From the NCBI GenBank assembly GCA_963793245.1, contig CAWBZG010000002.1:124001-188000 (forward strand): a stretch of 64,000 nucleotides of DNA. Reading direction: 5' to 3'. Positions 24,346 to 33,795 of the stretch are shown piece by piece (position 1 is the first letter of the stretch; every line of letters starts with the position of its first letter). The notes under the pieces are model-generated. The model searched no databases. It saw only the letters and a program-made list of their open reading frames with translations, and was not told where the DNA came from. This stretch comes from CAXBBB01 sp963793245. GTDB lineage: Bacteria; Bacteroidota; Rhodothermia; Rhodothermales; BA12. The translations under genes and the position numbers were made by a program.

Positions 24346-25416
24346 ATGGGAAAACTTGCTCTCTTACTCGTCGCCACCTCTATGGTGGGCGGCGTCGTGC
24401 TCCTCTCACAGTCCGAGCAGACGAACGTCGAATCGACGCAGCGCCTGGGCGACCGACAGGAAGAAATCATCGCCCGAGAGATCGCGCGGAGTGGCTACAA
24501 CTTCATGCGCGCCCACGCCAAATCGGTCGAACGCTCGACGACGTTGGACATCGACGCGTTTGTGAAGCAGGTCAACGGCGGAACGGCCAAAAGCTGGCAC
24601 AAAGGCGCGCTCCAGGGCGGCGAGTACGAAACGCAGATCACGCCGATGGGCACGTCCAGCTACACAGTCACGAGCATCGGACGCTTCGGAGACGCCGAGG
24701 TGCGCATCGGCAGTACGGTTCTGGCGTCGGGCCTACTGGTGACCGTGCAGCCGACCAAGCTGAACTTCAAGTTTATCGAGTCGCAGGCCGGATACTGCTC
24801 AGGCATTTACTTGCAGCAGACCCCGGCAGGGTGGGAGCAGGGACAGGCGCTCCCCGAACCCGAGATCATCTTTACGGCTAGCAAGAACCGCAACGGCTTC
24901 GAGGGCGACTACACCAAGTCGATTCCGGCTGGCACGCAGGTCAATTTCTACCTCGTCGTCGACAAGAACTGCTCGAACAAGAGCATGTCCGACGCCCAGC
25001 AGCGCGCGCTGCCGCTCACGAGTAACACCTACGATTACTACTACGCCGCGCTCGAATACGACACTGCGAGCGAAGAGATGAAGACCGGCGCTCGGGCCAT
25101 GGTGACGCACAGCAAGGCCGATCCCAACGTCTACCGCGTCGCGTTCGAAGACATCAAGAGCTTCTCGGTAGAGCAGCACAACGACATCAAGCGCAACGGC
25201 TACGGCTCGCACGGTTGGAAGAAAGTCGGCAACGAGTGGACGTACGGGGGCAGAGGATGGACGAAAGACCCGCTCACGGGCTTTGTCAAAACGGGCAACA
25301 CGAGCAGTTGGCCCGACTTCTCGGACCAAGTCTTCGACGTGACGATGATCACGCCCGACAACCCGCTCTACCACCATGAGCGGTATGCCGATCGCTCCGA
25401 GCAGCCCGCCGACTAA
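24346..25416 (+). CDS. Minor pilin-like or PilX-like exported protein
   Basis: The 356-residue protein starts MGKLALLLVATSMVGGVVLLSQSEQTNVESTQ, a single hydrophobic helix running straight into a polar amphipathic region with AREIARSGYNFMRAHAK. This resembles the PilX-type minor component. Two cysteines (YCSG and NCSN) may form a disulfide. The C-terminal part is aromatic and Gly/Asn-rich and resembles no known domain. It has the same MG start and lack of Glu5 as the pilin-like protein upstream. It is followed by an intergenic region with a terminator. Confidence 0.62.
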   Translation: MGKLALLLVATSMVGGVVLLSQSEQTNVESTQRLGDRQEEIIAREIARSGYNFMRAHAKSVERSTTLDIDAFVKQVNGGTAKSWHKGALQGGEYETQITPMGTSSYTVTSIGRFGDAEVRIGSTVLASGLLVTVQPTKLNFKFIESQAGYCSGIYLQQTPAGWEQGQALPEPEIIFTASKNRNGFEGDYTKSIPAGTQVNFYLVVDKNCSNKSMSDAQQRALPLTSNTYDYYYAALEYDTASEEMKTGARAMVTHSKADPNVYRVAFEDIKSFSVEQHNDIKRNGYGSHGWKKVGNEWTYGGRGWTKDPLTGFVKTGNTSSWPDFSDQVFDVTMITPDNPLYHHERYADRSEQPAD

Positions 25417-25604
25417 CCCTCCACACACCACACCCACGCTATGACTATGGGACTATCGGTTCTTGGGAAGGAGTAGGCGCACAGGGCGCGTGTCCGGGAA
25501 GGCATGCGTCGCGCCAAAGTGGAGACGGTGGGCCAGTTAAGTATCTGTACGCAAAGGGAATGCGTGTATCGATTTAAGCCTGCCCGTCTCCGACCGATAC
25601 CCAG

Positions 25605-25637
25605 ACCGGCACCCGTCTTCGGATGGGTGCCGGTTTT
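25605..25637 (+). terminator. Rho-independent terminator with TTCG loop
   Basis: ACCGGCACCCGTC and GATGGGTGCCGGT form a 13-bp stem with one G-T pair around a stable TTCG tetraloop, ending in TTTT. It separates the minor pilin genes from the PilT-like gene, whose GTG start lies 32 bp downstream, so that gene may have its own promoter or be attenuated. Confidence 0.85.
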
Positions 25638-25669
25638 CCGTTCGGAGCACCTCCTTCCCTCCCCGTTCC

Positions 25670-26965
25670 GTGATCGCTTCCCACCCTCCGGCTTTACCCA
25701 CGCACCTGGACGTCTCTTCCCAAGACGTCGATCCGTCTCGCGCGCTCGTACAACTCCCCGACGTCGCTCGGCGCCTGCTCGCGCAGGTAGCCCAGAGTGC
25801 GCAGGGTGAGGAGCGGCTGGCGCAGATCGCCGAGATCGTGCGCCTGATCGACCGACCCACGCGTCAGCAGATCCGCGAGGCGTTCGAGCCGGTCCCCGCG
25901 CGCATGATCGACCTGGACGCGTCGGACGTCGATGCCGGCGGTCCGGCGGCCAAGGGGCAGGTGTGGTACCGCGTGCAAGGCGCCAAGAAGCCCCAGCCTG
26001 AAATGGGACGGCTGTCGATGGATCAGACCGATCTGCTCTTCCTCTCGATCCTGAACGAGCGGCAACGCGCCGTGCTGTTCGACGAGTTCTCGGTCGACTT
26101 CTCGTATGAGCTTCCGTTTGCCGGAATGGACGGCCGTCCGCGCCGATTCCGTGGCACGATCTACTTTGACCAGGCCCGTCTCGCGCTCAACCTGCGCGCC
26201 ATTACGGACGAGGTGCGACCGCTGCGCTCGCTCGACTTCCACCCGCAGATCGAACGCGGCCTGCTCTTCCGCTTCGAGCGCGACGGGCTGACGCTGATCA
26301 CCGGCGTGACTGGATCGGGCAAGAGTAGCACGCTCGACGCCGTCGTCAACGCCAACAACGTCGACTCGGCGGCGCACATCGTCGTGATCGGCAAGCCGAT
26401 CGAGTTCGTCCACGAGAGCCGCAAGTCGATCGTCCGCCACCGCGAAGTCGGCAAAGACGTGCCGACGTTCAAGGCGGGCATCATCCAGGCGCTGCGCCAG
26501 GACCCCGACATCGTCGTGATCGGTGAGATGCGCGATCCCGAGACGATCTCGTCCGCGTTGGAAATCACCGACTCGGGCCACAAAGTCTTTTCGACGCTCC
26601 ACACGTCGAGCGCCGTCGAATCCATCGACCGCATCCTGGGCGAGTATCCGTCCGACGAGCAGGACCGCGTCCGCCTGCGCCTGGCCGACGTGCTGCGGTG
26701 CGTCGTCTCGCAAAAGCTCTGTCCGGGGCGGACGGGCGGACGCGTGCTCGCCAAAGAGGTGCTCTGGGTGACGCCTGCCGCGCGCGCCGCGATCAAAAAC
26801 GCCAACCAGGGCGAGATCTACCAGATGATGTGGGAAGGCCTGAGCCAGGGCATGACGACGCTCGAACAGGACCTCGTGAGGCTCGTCCGCACGCACAAGA
26901 TCACGCCCGAGACGGCCTACAGCTACGCAAACAACAAACGCCGACTCCAGCAGCTGCTGGGCTAG
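25670..26965 (+). CDS. PilT-like retraction ATPase
   Basis: The 431-residue protein matches the PilT/VirB11 ATPase fold, with an N-terminal extension of about 80 residues. It has Walker A GVTGSGKSS, Asp box DPDIVVIGEMRD and His box KVFSTLHTSSAVESID, and no zinc-binding cysteines, which fits PilT rather than PilB. PilT motors depolymerise pili for retraction. It starts with GTG, 32 bp after a terminator, and is followed after 17 bp by the PilM-PilN-type gene. Its presence argues for a retractable pilus rather than a pure type II secretion system. Confidence 0.93.
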   Translation: MIASHPPALPTHLDVSSQDVDPSRALVQLPDVARRLLAQVAQSAQGEERLAQIAEIVRLIDRPTRQQIREAFEPVPARMIDLDASDVDAGGPAAKGQVWYRVQGAKKPQPEMGRLSMDQTDLLFLSILNERQRAVLFDEFSVDFSYELPFAGMDGRPRRFRGTIYFDQARLALNLRAITDEVRPLRSLDFHPQIERGLLFRFERDGLTLITGVTGSGKSSTLDAVVNANNVDSAAHIVVIGKPIEFVHESRKSIVRHREVGKDVPTFKAGIIQALRQDPDIVVIGEMRDPETISSALEITDSGHKVFSTLHTSSAVESIDRILGEYPSDEQDRVRLRLADVLRCVVSQKLCPGRTGGRVLAKEVLWVTPAARAAIKNANQGEIYQMMWEGLSQGMTTLEQDLVRLVRTHKITPETAYSYANNKRRLQQLLG

Positions 26966-26982
26966 GCCTTCCGTTCCCCTCC

Positions 26983-28809
26983 ATGAAACCACGCGTTCCC
27001 CAACCCCACGCTCTCGGCGTCACCGTGACGCCTCGCTCGGTCTACGGCGTCCTCCTCGCTTCCGGCGACGGCGGCCCGTCGGTCGTGCGCCGCTTTACGC
27101 GCAGCCGCTCGCAATACGCAACCGTCGAGACGGCGACCCCGGCTATGGCGATGGCCTCGCCCGAAGGCGAAATGGTCGACGATGGCGCGATGATCCAGTT
27201 TGGCGCGCCGGGCGGAGGAGGGGGCGATCTGTTTTTGGCCGGAGAGTTCGGCGACTTGTCCGGCGCGACGCCCGGCTCCAGCCCAACGCGGACGGTCCGG
27301 GCGGGCGAGCCGTTCGACAGCGAGTTGCGCGACCTGCTCGACGAATGCCGCGACGCGCTCAACCTCGTCCCCGGCACCTCGATCGTCGCCGACCGTGACG
27401 TGTCGTACCTCGTCGTTGAGTCCGAATCGGCAGAGGCGGTCAAGGACGACAAGCGGCGCAAGCTGCTGCTGGCCGCGCTAGCCGAGCAGTTTGGCGATGC
27501 CGATGTAGAGCGCGTCGCGTTCGAGCCGATGACGCCCAGCGATCTGGGAACGGCGCGGTGGCTCGCCGTCGCTCCGATGGCCGACGATGCCGCCGTTCAG
27601 AGCGTCAAGGCGCTGCGCGAGATCAGCCGAGGCGCACCGCCCGTCCAGCGGATCGACTCGGAAGTGTCGCTGCTGATCGGACTCGCCCGCAGCGTCGATG
27701 ACCTGCTGGCCCACGCGCATGGCGAAGGCGACGGCATGGCGAGCGGCGACGGCCAGACGCTCGAACTGCCGACGGTTACTCCGTCTTCGGTCGCTGGAGG
27801 GACGACGCTCGTCGTTCGGGCCAGCATGGAAGACACCCTCGTGCTCGCCCTCAACGGCCAGACGCTGTCGCACTATGGCGCGCTCAACTCGCTGACGGCC
27901 TACGATGCGCCCGAAACGATCTGCTCGCGCCTGCTGCTCCAGCAAGACGAACACGGCATCGGCGAAGTCGACCGCATCCTCGTCCTGAGCGATCACCAGG
28001 AGCACGACCTGACGCATTACCTGGGGATGTTTTTCCCCGACGCGCGCATCCACTCGGTCCGCGACCTGGTGCCGCACGACCTCTCGGCGGGACCGGAAGA
28101 CGAAGTCGGTGGCGCATTTGTGCTCGCGTATGCCGCGGCCCATCAACTGATCGCCCCGAGCGAGGCCTTTCCCCGCGTCAATCTGCTGCCCGCTGCTCTG
28201 GCGCGTCGGCGCTTGCGGCTGCCCTACTCGTGGCACGTCTACGCGCTGATCCTGCTGATCGCAGCGACGGCATTCTTCTTCTCGGGGCGCTACGTGATGC
28301 AGGAGAACGAACTGGCCGACAGAAGGACCGAGGTGGCGATGCTCTCGCCCGAAACCGCGATGGCGTCAGCATCGGCATTGCAGTCGCAAATCGACTCGGT
28401 CCAGACGACGACGTTGGGGTATCTGAACGCTCTGGGGGTGCTCGACTCACTACTCGTAGGCTCGGACCGATGGAGCAACGCGCTCGAAGAAGTGTCAGCC
28501 GCCGCGCGGGGTACGCAGGGGCTGTGGATCGAAAGCTGGACCCACGACGGCGCGATGACGACGCTCTCGCTCTCGGGGACGGCTACGACCCGCGATGGCG
28601 TCGTCACGTTCGCCGACCGCGTCGGCGGTGACATCCAGACGCTTTCGTTCGCCGACGTGCGCGACTTCCCGGTCTACAGCTATACGCTCACGATTCCGCT
28701 CGGACGCGCGCTGCCCGCCGCCGCCGAATACCTGCGCGTCCAAGCCGCCCTCGAAGCCGCCTCCGCCGGTTCGCTTCCCACCACTTCTGTATCCCTCGAC
28801 GCGCGATGA
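26983..28809 (+). CDS. PilM-PilN (GspL-like) fusion protein
   Basis: The 608-residue protein combines a cytoplasmic actin-like region (about 1-390, with LGVTVTPRSVYGVLLASGDG at the start) and a PilN-type part. The latter begins with the signature VNLLPAALARRR at residues 399-410, then one membrane helix (about 417-435) and a periplasmic coiled-coil plus ferredoxin-like domain. In most pilus systems PilM and PilN are separate proteins, while GspL of type II secretion has this layout. The N-terminal part contains a low-complexity Gly/Ser region. It overlaps the next gene by 4 bp. Confidence 0.82.
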   Translation: MKPRVPQPHALGVTVTPRSVYGVLLASGDGGPSVVRRFTRSRSQYATVETATPAMAMASPEGEMVDDGAMIQFGAPGGGGGDLFLAGEFGDLSGATPGSSPTRTVRAGEPFDSELRDLLDECRDALNLVPGTSIVADRDVSYLVVESESAEAVKDDKRRKLLLAALAEQFGDADVERVAFEPMTPSDLGTARWLAVAPMADDAAVQSVKALREISRGAPPVQRIDSEVSLLIGLARSVDDLLAHAHGEGDGMASGDGQTLELPTVTPSSVAGGTTLVVRASMEDTLVLALNGQTLSHYGALNSLTAYDAPETICSRLLLQQDEHGIGEVDRILVLSDHQEHDLTHYLGMFFPDARIHSVRDLVPHDLSAGPEDEVGGAFVLAYAAAHQLIAPSEAFPRVNLLPAALARRRLRLPYSWHVYALILLIAATAFFFSGRYVMQENELADRRTEVAMLSPETAMASASALQSQIDSVQTTTLGYLNALGVLDSLLVGSDRWSNALEEVSAAARGTQGLWIESWTHDGAMTTLSLSGTATTRDGVVTFADRVGGDIQTLSFADVRDFPVYSYTLTIPLGRALPAAAEYLRVQAALEAASAGSLPTTSVSLDAR

Positions 28810-29747
28810 ACCCGACTAGAGCCAACATCCTGATCCTGACCGCGTGCTGGTTGGTCGTCGTCGCGCTGGGCGTCTGGCTGACGTTTTTTCTGCAGCCTGC
28901 CGAGATGCAGGCGCTCGATCAGCGGGCGCGTGCCGCCGAGATCAAGCGAGAGGAAACGACGGCCCTAATCGCCCAGCAAGCCGAAACCAGCGAGATGGCA
29001 GCCGACGTTGAGGCGCGCTGGAACGCCCGCTACAAAGTCGTCCCGACGGCACTTCGCTCGCCCGACGTGGTCGGCTACCTGAACGACCTGACCCGCGACG
29101 GTTTCGAGCGCTTCGACCTGACCGTCGGCGGCATCTACGACAACAACGGCTACCGCGCCTATCAACTCGAAGCGAGCGGCGAGGCCAGCTATGCCAGCCT
29201 GTATCGCCTCGTCTGGAAGCTCGAAAACAACCGTCGGTTCTACCGCGTCACGCGCCTGGATCTGAACCACATGGACCTGGTCCAGCAGGACAGCGAGGGC
29301 CGCCCGCGCCGTGAAGTGATGGTGGGCTTCACGATGACCGTCGAAGCGCTCTTCGGTGGCGCTGCCGGTATGAGTGCTGAGGCCAGCAGCCTGCCCGACG
29401 ACCTTCCGCCCGCCGTCCCCGAAGGCGTGATGCCGTCGCTGCGTCCGGTCGGCAACCCGTTCTACCCACACGTGAGCGCCGCGCTGCCGCCCAACACGTT
29501 CGGCCGTGTCGATATGGAGGCTTCCGACTTGGTGTCGATCGCCGACGGACGCGCCGTTTTCCGCGACGCGCAGGGCTACCGCACCCTGTCGGAAGGCGAC
29601 GAAGTCTACCTGGGCCGCATCACGCGCATCGACCCGCGTGCCAGTACGGTCACGGCGAGGCTGAACCGAGGCGGCATCGTCGACGACGTGACGGTGCGCT
29701 TGCAGGGCGGTTCGATCCTGGACACGCTGCGACCGACGCCTGACTGA
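28806..29747 (+). CDS. PilO-like protein with PilP/GspC-like C-terminal region
   Basis: The 313-residue protein has one N-terminal membrane helix (about 9-30), a coiled coil, and a ferredoxin-like domain (about 80-180) that fits PilO/GspM. A Pro-rich linker leads to a C-terminal beta domain (about 235-305, SDLVSIADGRAVFRDAQGYR onward) resembling the PilP or GspC homology region. PilP normally connects PilO to the secretin, so this fusion would bridge the periplasm in one chain. The start overlaps the upstream stop codon (ATGA). The PilP-like assignment is by pattern only. Confidence 0.75.
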   Translation: MNPTRANILILTACWLVVVALGVWLTFFLQPAEMQALDQRARAAEIKREETTALIAQQAETSEMAADVEARWNARYKVVPTALRSPDVVGYLNDLTRDGFERFDLTVGGIYDNNGYRAYQLEASGEASYASLYRLVWKLENNRRFYRVTRLDLNHMDLVQQDSEGRPRREVMVGFTMTVEALFGGAAGMSAEASSLPDDLPPAVPEGVMPSLRPVGNPFYPHVSAALPPNTFGRVDMEASDLVSIADGRAVFRDAQGYRTLSEGDEVYLGRITRIDPRASTVTARLNRGGIVDDVTVRLQGGSILDTLRPTPD

Positions 29748-29826
29748 CACATTTCGGCGGCTCACGGAGCCGCCCCTACCTCCTCTCCATCGGTCTTTCC
29801 CCACCGCTGTTTCCTTCCCGACTCCC

Positions 29827-31177
29827 ATGCTCCGCTTTCTCCTCCTCTCTTCTTACTCTTGGCGCTGTCGCGTCGCCGGTCTTTGCCCAAACGCAGCCTT
29901 CGGAGCGTGTGATGCGCACGTACGTGCCGCCCGAAGACCTGGTGTCGTTCCAGTCGGACGTACCGATGAGCCGATTCCTCGCCACGCTTGAGCCGCTGTT
30001 CGAGCGCGAGACGGGCAAGATCGTCATCGATCCGGACGGTAGCGACACACCCATCGGTGTCGACATATCGGGGATGCACTTCATGGATGCGTTCAACCTG
30101 GTGCTGCGCACCAAAGGGCTGACGTTCCGCGAGAACGAGCGGTACTTCGTGCTCGCCAGGTCCAACGCCGACGGAGCAGCCGTCGCCGGAGCGTCGATTG
30201 CGTCGGGACGCACGCAGGACGGTCCCGCCGGACTCATCCGCCCATCGACGCAGGGCGGAGGCGGTGAGGCACCGCTCGTCACGACGGCCACGCGCGAGAT
30301 CCAGATCAACGCGATCCTGTTCGAGATCAACGCGACCGAAGCGCGCGACAAAGGCGTGAACTGGGACGTGCTGCTCGCCGACGACATCGCAGCCGGAGAA
30401 GGTCTCACCGTCGACTTGGCCGGTGCGACGGGCGCCCGCCGCACCAGTGACAACCGCGTCAACTTGGGAGGCGTGGTCAGCTTGCCCGCCGACCTCTCGG
30501 CGTCGACGCTGACCAATCTGATTCGCTTCTACGAGCGCGAAAACTTGGGCCGGACACTGGCCAGCCCCCAAGTCAGCGTGCAGAGCGGCGAACAGGGCCG
30601 CATCCAGATCGGCACCGATTTTCCCTACCAAACGCGCGACTTCGCTGGAAACACCGTCACGCAGTTCCTGCAAACCGGCATCATCGTCGACGTGACGCCG
30701 ACGATGTTTACCGAGCGCGTCGTGATGGGCGGCGAGGAGCGCGACCTCGAGTTCATCCACTTGGACGTAGGCGTCGAGCGGTCGAGCGGACGCGTAGCAA
30801 CGGGCAGCATACCGATCGTCGACCGGACGCGGAGTGATACCAAGATCGTGCTGCTCGACGGTGAGCAAACCATCATCGCCGGGCTGTCATCGACGCAGAC
30901 CTCGTACGAACGGCGGGGCATCCCTGTCCTGAAAGACCTGCCGGGCTGGTTCTTCGGCCTGCGCTACCTCTTTGGCTACGAGGTGAGTTTGGAAGAGGAG
31001 CGCGAACTCGTGATCGTGCTCCAGGCCGACGTACTCGACACGCTGCCTAACCGCGCCCGGTCGCCCAAAGTCGACGGCGCTCTCTACGACGAACGCCGCC
31101 GTCAAGTCGAAGAAGCCCTGCGCAGAGCAGGAGAGCCTGCACGTGTCGATCTGGAAGTCGAGATGCGCGACCGCTGA
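29827..31177 (+). CDS. Secretin (PilQ/GspD-like), signal peptide frameshifted
   Basis: The mature part matches a type II/IV secretin: N-domains near the start, then RTLASPQVSVQSGEQGRIQIG and the core ending VPxLxDLP-like IPVLKDLPGWFFGLRYLFG. It forms the outer-membrane pore. Only the ATG at 29909 starts the intact frame, which leaves no export signal. In the adjacent frame ATG 29827 encodes MLRFLLL, and after removing one base near 29848-29853 the frames join into a Sec signal ending ASPVFA-Q. The gene is therefore given from 29827. The extra base may be a sequencing error. Confidence 0.88.
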
Positions 31178-31396
31178 GACGGATGGACCGTGTTGGGTGA
31201 GCACCGGCAAGCCAACGGCGGTTGGTTAGGACAAGTGGTTTGGAGCGTTAGGGACGATTGGCCGGGGCAGGTCGGGCGACTTTTGCGAATTGTAAGAACT
31301 GGAGGTTCTTTCCAGTCTGCATCTTCTCGTCGCGACGGCCTCGGGCTGATTTCGCTTCAGAACGGTAATTCCGACACCCTCGCTTAGCTCGTCTTC

Positions 31397-32165
31397 ATGC
31401 CCGACACTCCCGCTCCGACACAGCCCACGCGGATTCTCGTTGCCGAAGACGATGCTGATCTGTCCTCCCTGCTCCGCCTCCACCTGACGGACGCTGGGTT
31501 CGGCGTTACGACGGCAGCCGATGGCGCGTTAGCGTTGCAGCATGCGCTTTCGGGTGAGTTCGACTTGCTGGTGCTCGACTGGATGATGCCGGGGATGAGC
31601 GGGATCGAAGTCTGCGAGCGGCTGCGCACGTCGGGGCGGACGCTTCCGATCCTGATGCTGACGGCGCGTGGGGCCGAGTCGGATCGGATTCAGGGACTGG
31701 AGACGGGGGCAGATGACTACGTCGCCAAGCCGTTCTCCGTCCGAGAGGTCGTGGCTCGCGTTCGGGCGCTGCTGCGGCGCGTTCAACTGGAGCATCCCGA
31801 AGATCCGGCCGATGAGGTCCTGACGTTCGGCACGCTGGTCGTGAAACCGGCAATGCGGCAGGTCGAGATCGGTGGCGCTCCGGTCGAGTTGACGGCCAAG
31901 GAGTTGCAGCTGCTTGACGCTGTTCGCACGGCAACCGGGAAAGACGTTTACGCGGCAAGAACTGCTCGACCAGGTGTGGGGCTACCAGTACGCAGGCTAC
32001 GCGCACACCGTCAACACGCACATCAACCGGCTGCGAGGCAAGATCGAGCCGGACCCCGCCGATCCGTCGTTCGTCCAGACAGTCTGGGGGATCGGCTACC
32101 GGTTTGGGTCGGCGCAGGGGCACGTCGGACAGCCGCCAGCCGCACAGCCCTCCGCCGATGCGTGA
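31397..32165 (+). CDS. OmpR/PhoB-type response regulator, frameshifted
   Basis: The N-terminal receiver domain is intact, with acidic pocket AEDDADL and phospho-acceptor Asp61 in LVLDWMMPGMSG. The winged-helix domain starts correctly (ELTAKELQLL), then breaks near 31914. Removing one T restores TLFARQPGKTFTRQELLDQV and the final GIGYRFG, the standard OmpR C-terminus, in the neighbouring frame. The partner kinase ATG at 32158 overlaps the regulator end by 8 bp, a usual arrangement. Either an error or a real inactivating indel could explain the break. Confidence 0.85.
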
Positions 32166-33699
32166 ACCGACTTCGCACGTTCCCTTTTCGCAGCGGTTGT
32201 CGACGCGGGTGGCGGCTGTCTTTCTGCTGCTGCTCGTGATTCTCGGCGTGTCGCTCGTGCTGCTGCTCCCGCGCGCGTTCGACCGCGCGACCGAGGCGGC
32301 GGATCAGGCGCTTAACCGCGACCTCGCGTCCTTTCTCGCGCCACGCTTCCAGCCGCACCTGGAAACCGACATCGACTCGATGGCAATCCAGTCGATCATC
32401 GATCAGCTAACGATGGACAACCGCCGCATCGACGTGTATTTGCTCGGAAGCGACGGTATGATCAAGGAGTGGTTTACCGATGCGCGCAGCCGCCCGCTGA
32501 TGGCGATGATTCCTACTCGTCCGCTCGAAGCGTTCCTCGCCGGAGCCGATCTCCCGATTCGAGGTGTCGACCCGGCGCGGATGGGAGTCGCTCGCCCGTT
32601 CAGCGTCGCGCCGATTCGGATCATGGGCGAGGAGGGGTGTTACCTCTACCTGATCCTGCAGAACGAGCGCTACGACGCCGTCGCCGGAGTCATCCGGTCG
32701 AGCGTGATGTCGCGCGCTATCTGGCAGGGGTTGGCACTGGCGCTCCTGCTGACCGCGCTAGCAGGCGTCTTCCTGTTTGGGCGTATCACCCGGCGGGTCT
32801 CTCGGTTGCGCGAGACGGTTGCGCGGTTCGAGGGCGGAGAGATGGAAGCGCGCGCCGCCGTCGACGGCCACGACGAGGTGGCTGGGTTGTCTCAGGGGTT
32901 CAACACGATGGCCGAGCGGATTCAGGCTCAGGTCGACGCGCTGCGCCGCAACGATGCGCTGCGACGCGAACTCGTCGCCAACGTGAGCCATGACCTCCGC
33001 AGTCCGCTGGCGGCGCTGCGAGGATACCTCGAAACGCTGGACGTGATGGCCGACCGCATCGACTCGGACGACCGCGCCAACTACGTCCGCCAAGCGCTGC
33101 GCAGTTCGGACCGGCTCTCGCGGTTGGTGTCGGACTTGTTCGATTTAGCCCGCTTCGATGCTGCCGAAATCCAGCCGACGCTCGAACCGTCGGCGCTCCC
33201 CGAACTGGCGCACGACGTGACTGCCGAGTTGCAGGTGCAGGCGCAAGGCCGAGGCGTGACGCTGCGCCCGCGGTCCGAGGCCGGTCTACCGCTCGTCCGC
33301 CTCGACGCTGCGCTGGTCGAGCGCGCGCTCGCCAACCTGATCGACAACGCGCTGCGGCACACGCCGTCCGGCGGGACAGTCGACGTCGAAGTCGCGCGCG
33401 CCGACGGACAAACGGTCTCGGTGTCGGTCCGCGACACGGGCGAGGGGATTGCTTCCCACGTGCTTCCGCGCGTGTTCGAGCGCTTCGTTCGGGCCGATCC
33501 GAGTCGGTCGGGAGAGCGGGGCGGAGGAGCCGGTTTGGGCCTCGCCATCGTCCAGCGCATCGCCCGGCTGCACGGCGGAAGCGTGAGAGTCGAGAGTGTC
33601 CTGGGGCGCGGCGCCACGTTCACGCTGACACTGCCCGTCGACGGACCGAGCGATCAGGTGCCAGCGGCTGAAGCGATCGGAACTAGCGTCGCCGTCTGA
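32158..33699 (+). CDS. Membrane sensor histidine kinase
   Basis: The 513-residue kinase has an N-terminal membrane helix (about 15-38), a periplasmic sensor region, a second membrane helix (about 188-210), a HAMP linker and a HisKA domain with phospho-acceptor His278 in NVSHDLRSPLAALRGYLE. The HATPase domain ends with GGGAGLGLAIVQRIARLHGG. It pairs with the overlapping OmpR-type regulator. The sensor region resembles nothing specific, so the signal is unknown. The start at 32158 is chosen because the longer reading shares frame with non-conserved regulator sequence. Confidence 0.93.
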   Translation: MREPTSHVPFSQRLSTRVAAVFLLLLVILGVSLVLLLPRAFDRATEAADQALNRDLASFLAPRFQPHLETDIDSMAIQSIIDQLTMDNRRIDVYLLGSDGMIKEWFTDARSRPLMAMIPTRPLEAFLAGADLPIRGVDPARMGVARPFSVAPIRIMGEEGCYLYLILQNERYDAVAGVIRSSVMSRAIWQGLALALLLTALAGVFLFGRITRRVSRLRETVARFEGGEMEARAAVDGHDEVAGLSQGFNTMAERIQAQVDALRRNDALRRELVANVSHDLRSPLAALRGYLETLDVMADRIDSDDRANYVRQALRSSDRLSRLVSDLFDLARFDAAEIQPTLEPSALPELAHDVTAELQVQAQGRGVTLRPRSEAGLPLVRLDAALVERALANLIDNALRHTPSGGTVDVEVARADGQTVSVSVRDTGEGIASHVLPRVFERFVRADPSRSGERGGGAGLGLAIVQRIARLHGGSVRVESVLGRGATFTLTLPVDGPSDQVPAAEAIGTSVAV

Positions 33700-33795
33700 G
33701 CCGATGGTTCGGTGCGGTAGGGCACAGCGTAGAGACTAACCAGAAGGGTAGCATTCGCCGTACCTTTCGGTGTATTAGTTCCAGCCCTACCGCTC

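Noticed and set aside
25480..25600. Possible riboswitch with ACGCAAAGG upstream of the PilT-like gene
   Set aside because: Only one short motif matches; the paired elements of known c-di-GMP riboswitches cannot be drawn.
25694..26992. Minus-strand open frame opposite the PilT-like gene
   Set aside because: It has the same length and position as the motor gene on the other strand, with low-complexity Arg/Ala/Asp sequence only.
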